Below, piece by piece: positions 7,050-10,286 of a stretch of 10,286 bases of DNA (positions are counted from its first letter, which is position 1; each line of letters begins with the position of its first letter). The notes under the pieces are model-generated. The model made no database searches, was not told the origin of the DNA, and saw nothing but the letters and a program-made list of their open reading frames with translations. The stretch comes from Syntrophomonadaceae bacterium. GTDB taxonomy: Bacteria > Bacillota > Syntrophomonadia > Syntrophomonadales > Syntrophomonadaceae. The stretch is from positions 1-10,286 of the forward strand of contig JAQVWB010000055.1 in assembly GCA_028698695.1 (NCBI GenBank), given 5' to 3'. A program made the position numbers and the translations under genes.

Positions 7050-8141
7050 TTGCCGTCGAAATTTACTTACAATGAAGAAGCTCTGGAAAATCTGCGCATT
7101 GAAGATGCCAGTATATTGGACAGGCTTATTGATGACGAGTCCTTTCGCGAAGGAAACTTAAAAAAACACCGGGGTAAAGTTGATAAACGCATCACCCTGC
7201 AAGAAGCAGTCAGCAAATATGTCAGTGATGGCGACATTATTTCGGATACCGGGTTTTCTTATGTGCGTACACCCATGCAGGTATATTTCGAAATTTGCAG
7301 ACAGCAAAAGAAAGACCTGCAGTTCATTGGTTCCCCGAATACCAACCAGTCCTATGTGGCCTGGGCCGGGTGTTCAAAATACTCGCATAACTCTTATATA
7401 GGTGCAGAAATGCGAGGCACCGACCGTAATTATTCCAGAATGGTAAAGGATGGCAGAGTAAAGGTACTTTCTGAATGGAGCCATGGTTCTATGGGTCTTG
7501 GTTTTAAGGCTGCCCAATATGGCGCCCCCCATATTGCCTGTAAACAGTTGCTGGGTTCGGAAATGCTCAAGTATAACCCCTTTGTAAAAGAAGCCAGGGA
7601 TCCCTGGAGCAATGACCCGGTTGTCCTGGTCAGCGCTCTTCATCCTGACGTGGTATTCATCCACTGCCAGCAGGCTGACCGGTTTGGCAATGCCAAAATC
7701 AGTGGACCGGCTGTCAATGATATAGCCCTCGCGTATGCCTGTCGCAAAGTCATTATAACCTGTGAAGAGGTTGTACCTGAATTAGTCATGCGATTTGATA
7801 CCAAGGATACCTGCATTCCTTTTATGATTGTTGATGCGGTAGTAGAATTACCTTTTGGCTGTCTGCCTGGATGCTGCCCGGGTTATTATTACTGGTCACG
7901 CGAGTGGTGGGAATGGTTGATACGTAATGCCCTGAAATCTGATGACACTGTAAAGGATTTCCTGGATTACTGGATATTTACCACTAAAGACCAATTTGAT
8001 GTGATTGAAAAACTCAATAAAAATTTAGGTGGTCCGAAATACCTGCATACTCTGCAGCGTCTGGAAAAGGCCGAAGAATATTTAATTGAAGATATCGGTG
8101 TCGATTTTAGTTATGAACCAGTTATACCAAAAACGGAATAA
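7050..8141 (+). CDS. gctA: Glutaconate CoA-transferase-like subunit A
   Basis: 363 residues; class I (OXCT-type) CoA-transferase alpha subunit, which together with the B subunit moves CoA between an acyl-CoA and a carboxylate in the cytoplasm. The TTG start has AGGGGAGGT (7034-7042) 7 nt upstream. From about residue 48 the chain follows Acidaminococcus GctA: ITLQEAVSKYVSDGDII (48-64), then further on HPDVVFIHCQQAD, KVIITCEEVV, and DAVVELPFGCLPG. About 46 residues precede the usual family start (KFTYNEEALENL onward), an extension not present in the Acidaminococcus enzyme of about 320 residues. The stop is 13 bp before the B subunit start, with the ribosome site in between, so the two are co-translated. 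No 2-hydroxyglutaryl-CoA dehydratase gene is nearby, so glutaconate is not established as substrate; another carboxylate is as likely. Confidence 0.88.
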   Translation: MPSKFTYNEEALENLRIEDASILDRLIDDESFREGNLKKHRGKVDKRITLQEAVSKYVSDGDIISDTGFSYVRTPMQVYFEICRQQKKDLQFIGSPNTNQSYVAWAGCSKYSHNSYIGAEMRGTDRNYSRMVKDGRVKVLSEWSHGSMGLGFKAAQYGAPHIACKQLLGSEMLKYNPFVKEARDPWSNDPVVLVSALHPDVVFIHCQQADRFGNAKISGPAVNDIALAYACRKVIITCEEVVPELVMRFDTKDTCIPFMIVDAVVELPFGCLPGCCPGYYYWSREWWEWLIRNALKSDDTVKDFLDYWIFTTKDQFDVIEKLNKNLGGPKYLHTLQRLEKAEEYLIEDIGVDFSYEPVIPKTE

Positions 8142-8154
8142 GGGAGGGACAGTT

Positions 8155-8940
8155 TTGAGTACACCTGCTAATCCATTTGAACAGTTAGCTTATAATATTG
8201 CTTTACAAATACAGGATGGTCAAATAGTTTATGTCGGTACCGGTCTGCCCATGGTCGGTGCCATGCTGGCCAAAAAAACCCATGCACCTAATATAACCCT
8301 GGTTTATGAAAGCGGCGGACAGGACCCCTGGGAAGGACCCATGCCCTGGTCGGTTGGTGGAGCCGCTACTTTCAGAAGAGCTCCTATGAGCATGGAAATG
8401 GCCCATTCATTTGCCATGGCTGCCAATGGGTTTGTTGATATTGCTTTTCAGGGTGCTGCGCAGATTGATATGTATGGCAACCTGAATACGCATTTTATCG
8501 GTGGCGGGTTTTGGGATTTCAGATCTCGTTTAACCGGAAGCGGCGGCGGCAATGACCTGAGTTCTCTGAGTGAAAATGTTATTCTGGTTGGCCTGCAGGA
8601 CCCCAGTAAATTCCCGGCCAAGTTGGAGTTTTTAACCAGCCCCGGACATTTAACCGGCGGGAACAGCCGCAGGGAAGCGGGTCTTTTGGGCAACGGACCG
8701 GTAGCCTGCGTGACTCAAATCGGGGTTATGGATTTTGAACCCGAATCCAAATGGATGAGAATTAAAGGTTTGAATCCCGGGATGACAGTGGAAATTGCCC
8801 AGGCATGTACCGGCTTTGAACTTAAAGTACCAGAGCAAATTGAGAATATTCCAGTTCCCAGTGATGATGTTTTGCAAGTATTGCGTGAAGTGGTAGACCC
8901 CCATGGAATATTTATTACTTTTCCACCCCGCGTAAGATAG
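8155..8940 (+). CDS. gctB: Glutaconate CoA-transferase-like subunit B (catalytic)
   Basis: 261 residues, close to the 266 of Acidaminococcus GctB. The TTG start at 8155 has AGGGAGGGA (8141-8149) just upstream; an earlier in-frame ATG at 8086 lies inside the A subunit gene without a ribosome site and is rejected. The motif VYVGTGLP (25-32) and LVYESGG (49-55) are diagnostic; Glu52 corresponds to the catalytic Glu54 that forms the glutamyl-CoA thioester. GGAQID-like FQGAAQIDMYGN, the RLTGSGGGND loop and the SPGHLTGGNSRREAGL segment also match the family. It forms an operon with the A subunit and ends at a strong terminator. The acyl specificity cannot be read from the sequence; a role in fatty or dicarboxylic acid activation is inference. 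Confidence 0.88.
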   Translation: MSTPANPFEQLAYNIALQIQDGQIVYVGTGLPMVGAMLAKKTHAPNITLVYESGGQDPWEGPMPWSVGGAATFRRAPMSMEMAHSFAMAANGFVDIAFQGAAQIDMYGNLNTHFIGGGFWDFRSRLTGSGGGNDLSSLSENVILVGLQDPSKFPAKLEFLTSPGHLTGGNSRREAGLLGNGPVACVTQIGVMDFEPESKWMRIKGLNPGMTVEIAQACTGFELKVPEQIENIPVPSDDVLQVLREVVDPHGIFITFPPRVR

Positions 8941-8992
8941 CAAGGGACAAGGGGACTGCTTCGCATTAAAACTTAATTAAGCAACAAATTTC

Positions 8993-9020
8993 GGAGGGTT
9001 TTTAAAGGCCCTCCTTTTTT
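8993..9020 (+). terminator. Rho-independent terminator of the CoA-transferase operon
   Basis: GGAGGG (8993-8998) and CCCTCC (9009-9014) form a G/C-rich 6-bp stem around a 10-nt loop, followed by six T (9015-9020). It lies 52 bp after the gctB-like stop. Its right half overlaps the displaced gene tail on the other strand. Confidence 0.85.
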
Positions 9021-9079
9021 ATGGCCTGTATGGCTTGATTCAGCTTATTCAAATTATGTGCTACATATTGCTCGGTCAG
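9002..9079 (-). pseudogene. Displaced duplicate of the 3' end of the DDNARA gene
   Basis: On the - strand this reads LTEQYVAHNLNKLNQAIQAIKKEGL and stops at TAA 9004-9002. Its first 16 codons duplicate the end of the gene at 9178-10200 (LTEQYVAHKLNKLNQAS). At DNA level 9031-9079 matches 9186-9234 at 45 of 49 positions, offset 155 bp, which is not a multiple of three. There is no start or ribosome site, so it is a remnant. It probably preserves the original C-terminus of the gene before a repeat insertion. Confidence 0.75.
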
Positions 9080-9153
9080 GGGACAAGGGAACGGTGAAGT
9101 GCTTGTCCCGCTCAAAAGAGATCCTTCGTCGCCTGCAGTTCCTCAGGATGACA
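9080..9153. repeat. REP-like palindromic repeat unit
   Basis: GGGACAAG (9080-9087) and CTTGTCCC (9102-9109) form an 8-bp hairpin stem with a 14-nt loop. Next to it, 9118-9153 begins GAGATCCTTCGTCGCC and ends CTCAGGATGACA, with ATCCT/AGGAT as inverted ends. Sequences of this GGGACAAGGG and GTCATCCTGAG...GAAGGATCTC kind are, as far as I know, common dispersed intergenic repeats in Firmicutes genomes. A related half unit (AGGGACAAGGGGACTGC) lies at 8943-8959. The unit sits exactly between the two copies of the gene tail. Confidence 0.65.
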
Positions 9154-9177
9154 TTTACTTTTTGTGTGGTCTCGCAA

Positions 9178-10200
9178 TTACCCACTGGCCTGATTCAGCT
9201 TATTCAGTTTATGGGCTACATATTGCTCGGTCAGCAGCAGGGAAAGGATGGCTTCTGCACCCTGATTCAGGTTTACTCCCTTTGCAGTCAGGGCATCATA
9301 GCAACCCCCGGAATTCTTGTCGTAGAGCGTTAGTCCATGTATGTTCTTGCCATGATACCATTGATAAGAGGCGTTGGCTTTCTCCAGATATTCAATTTTG
9401 CCGGTAGTGTGATAAGCTTCCAGGCAGGCAAAAGCAGTTGAGGCGGCATCAACCGGCTGCTGGTCAAACAGGGCTGGTAAAGAGCCCCTTTGAAACCAAC
9501 CTTCATTGCCAATTATATTTAAATAACCTCTGGCAAGTAAGGTGTCACACAAGAATCCCAGGGAGTTATTGGCAATGTTTAAGGTCTTTTTATCACCGGT
9601 CAGACGATACAGGCAAAACATGGACTGGGGCAGAATACCGTTACAATATGTTAACGAATTCTCAAACCAATACCAATTATTATCATGACAATTATGATAA
9701 AGGTTAATGAGAAAATTGCCCAGTTGCTGTATTATTTCATGAAGATTATTATACAGCGCCGGCCGCGTATGACATAAACCGGTTAAAACATAGGCAATGG
9801 CCCGCGGGGATTTAAAGTTCATGGTTGCGGAGAGATTTCTCTGCAACATTTGGCCGCACAGGGAACGAATATCAGCATAGATGGAGTTGGTTCCCAGACA
9901 ACATGCCATTATTGCCCGGCCAAAACTATCTTCAGAGTCAAACTGATGAGAAAAATGACCGTTTAACATAAAATTTGCCCAAGTGTTCCCTTGTTGGCAG
10001 GCGTAGAGGAAATCTGCATAATGTCTGGCCAACCGGTAACCATTCTCCATTTCCAGTGCTACAATAAATGCGCGGGCATTATCGTCCAGTGTATAACCAC
10101 TGGAAGGATCAGGTCTGGAATTTTTGGAGAACTGTAACATGCCGGTTGTATCGGTGATATTAATTAAGTGCCTGTAATCCAGTATAATTAACCTTTTCAC
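9178..10200 (-). CDS. (alpha/alpha)6-barrel-like protein with SGYTLDDNARA motif
   Basis: 340 residues, soluble, no signal peptide. It resembles proteins with an alpha-helical toroid (six-hairpin glycosidase-like) that are encoded next to, or fused to, GT4 glycosyltransferases; this is from memory of the motif pattern. Visible motifs: SGYTLDDNARA (34-44), SEDSFGRA (89-96), SPRAIAYVLTGL (131-142), WYWFENSLTYCNGILPQSM (176-194), QPVDAASTAFACLEAY (248-263) and NLNQGAEAILSLL (310-322), each in a regularly spaced helical repeat. The GTG start at 10200 overlaps the preceding glycosyltransferase gene by 41 bp, indicating translational coupling; its ribosome site is weak (AGGA about 14 nt upstream). 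The last residues (QASG) differ from the displaced tail at 9002-9079, suggesting the C-terminus was trimmed by about nine residues. A glycan-processing role is likely, the reaction unknown. Confidence 0.7.
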   Translation of the reverse strand: MKRLIILDYRHLINITDTTGMLQFSKNSRPDPSSGYTLDDNARAFIVALEMENGYRLARHYADFLYACQQGNTWANFMLNGHFSHQFDSEDSFGRAIMACCLGTNSIYADIRSLCGQMLQRNLSATMNFKSPRAIAYVLTGLCHTRPALYNNLHEIIQQLGNFLINLYHNCHDNNWYWFENSLTYCNGILPQSMFCLYRLTGDKKTLNIANNSLGFLCDTLLARGYLNIIGNEGWFQRGSLPALFDQQPVDAASTAFACLEAYHTTGKIEYLEKANASYQWYHGKNIHGLTLYDKNSGGCYDALTAKGVNLNQGAEAILSLLLTEQYVAHKLNKLNQASG

Positions 10201-10285
10201 TTTCTACTTGATAATCCTGCAGGAGACTTTTGATTAAATTGTCATAACGGGCACCCGTCTGAGGCCAGGTCATGGATTTTCCTAT
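10160..10285 (-). CDS. C-terminal end of a probable GT4 glycosyltransferase
   Basis: From the window edge the - strand is open for 41 codons to TAA at 10162-10160: IGKSMTWPQTGARYDNLI followed by a short helical tail. The pattern of a Trp-Pro motif followed by ARYDNLIKSLL resembles the last helix of GT4 (glycosyltransferase group 1) proteins, where the C-terminal helix returns to the N-terminal domain. The fragment is short, so the family call rests on this motif plus its 41-bp overlap with the DDNARA gene, a neighbour typical of such GT4 genes. Confidence 0.55.
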   Translation of the reverse strand: MGKSMTWPQTGARYDNLIKSLLQDYQVESEKVNYTGLQALN

Positions 10286-10286
10286 G

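Noticed and set aside
8086..8154. Earlier ATG start for the B subunit at 8086
   Set aside because: It lies inside the A subunit gene without a ribosome site; TTG 8155 has a strong one and matches the family start.
9058..9707. Plus-strand ORFs across the repeat and the DDNARA gene
   Set aside because: They are shadows of the minus-strand gene and run through the REP-like repeat; no ribosome site.

Overview
The window looks like a chromosomal piece of an anaerobic low-to-moderate G+C Clostridia-type bacterium; a Syntrophomonas-like organism is my guess, not proven. The hints are strong GGAGG-like ribosome sites paired with TTG or GTG starts (five of the six genes whose start is visible), a glutaconate CoA-transferase-type gene pair, a CadC/CadA-type metal operon, and what appears to be a selenocysteine codon.

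Layout. (1) 2-241, +: C-terminal end of an unrecognised protein. (2) 242-569: AT-rich gap. (3) 570-4103, +: a 1177-residue fusion with an N-terminal glycosyltransferase domain, a middle region of about 600 residues that I do not recognise, and a C-terminal GH130 (beta-mannoside phosphorylase-type) domain. (4) 4104-4254: convergent gap with four tandem 10-bp repeats and a terminator hairpin. (5) 6836-4255, -: a metal-resistance operon, a CadC-type ArsR/SmtB repressor followed by a P1B-2 (Zn/Cd/Pb) ATPase, driven by a promoter embedded in a 44-bp near-perfect palindrome. (6) 7050-8940, +: gctA-gctB-like CoA-transferase pair with promoter, strong ribosome sites and a terminator at 8993-9020. (7) 8941-9177: REP-like palindromic repeats and a displaced duplicate of the end of the next gene. 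(8) 10285-9178, -: C-terminus of a probable GT4 glycosyltransferase overlapping by 41 bp a gene for an (alpha/alpha)6-barrel-like protein with an SGYTLDDNARA motif.

The most notable observation is in the ATPase. A plain ORF call would start it at GTG 6306 and lose the metal-binding HMA domain. Upstream, in the same frame and behind a good ribosome site, the HMA domain is intact except that the first Cys of its CxxC motif is TGA (6354-6352), reading GMD-TGA-PGCAAKVE. Directly downstream the RNA can fold into a stem-loop placed like a bacterial SECIS. I therefore annotate a candidate 721-residue selenoprotein ATPase with a UxxC metal-binding motif, under control of a repressor that itself keeps both the CadC-type Cys4 site and the SmtB-type alpha5 site.

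The carbohydrate genes at the two ends of the window (GT-GH130 fusion; GT4 plus DDNARA protein) may serve the same mannoside or oligosaccharide synthesis/phosphorolysis pathway, although the metal and CoA-transferase operons lie between them.
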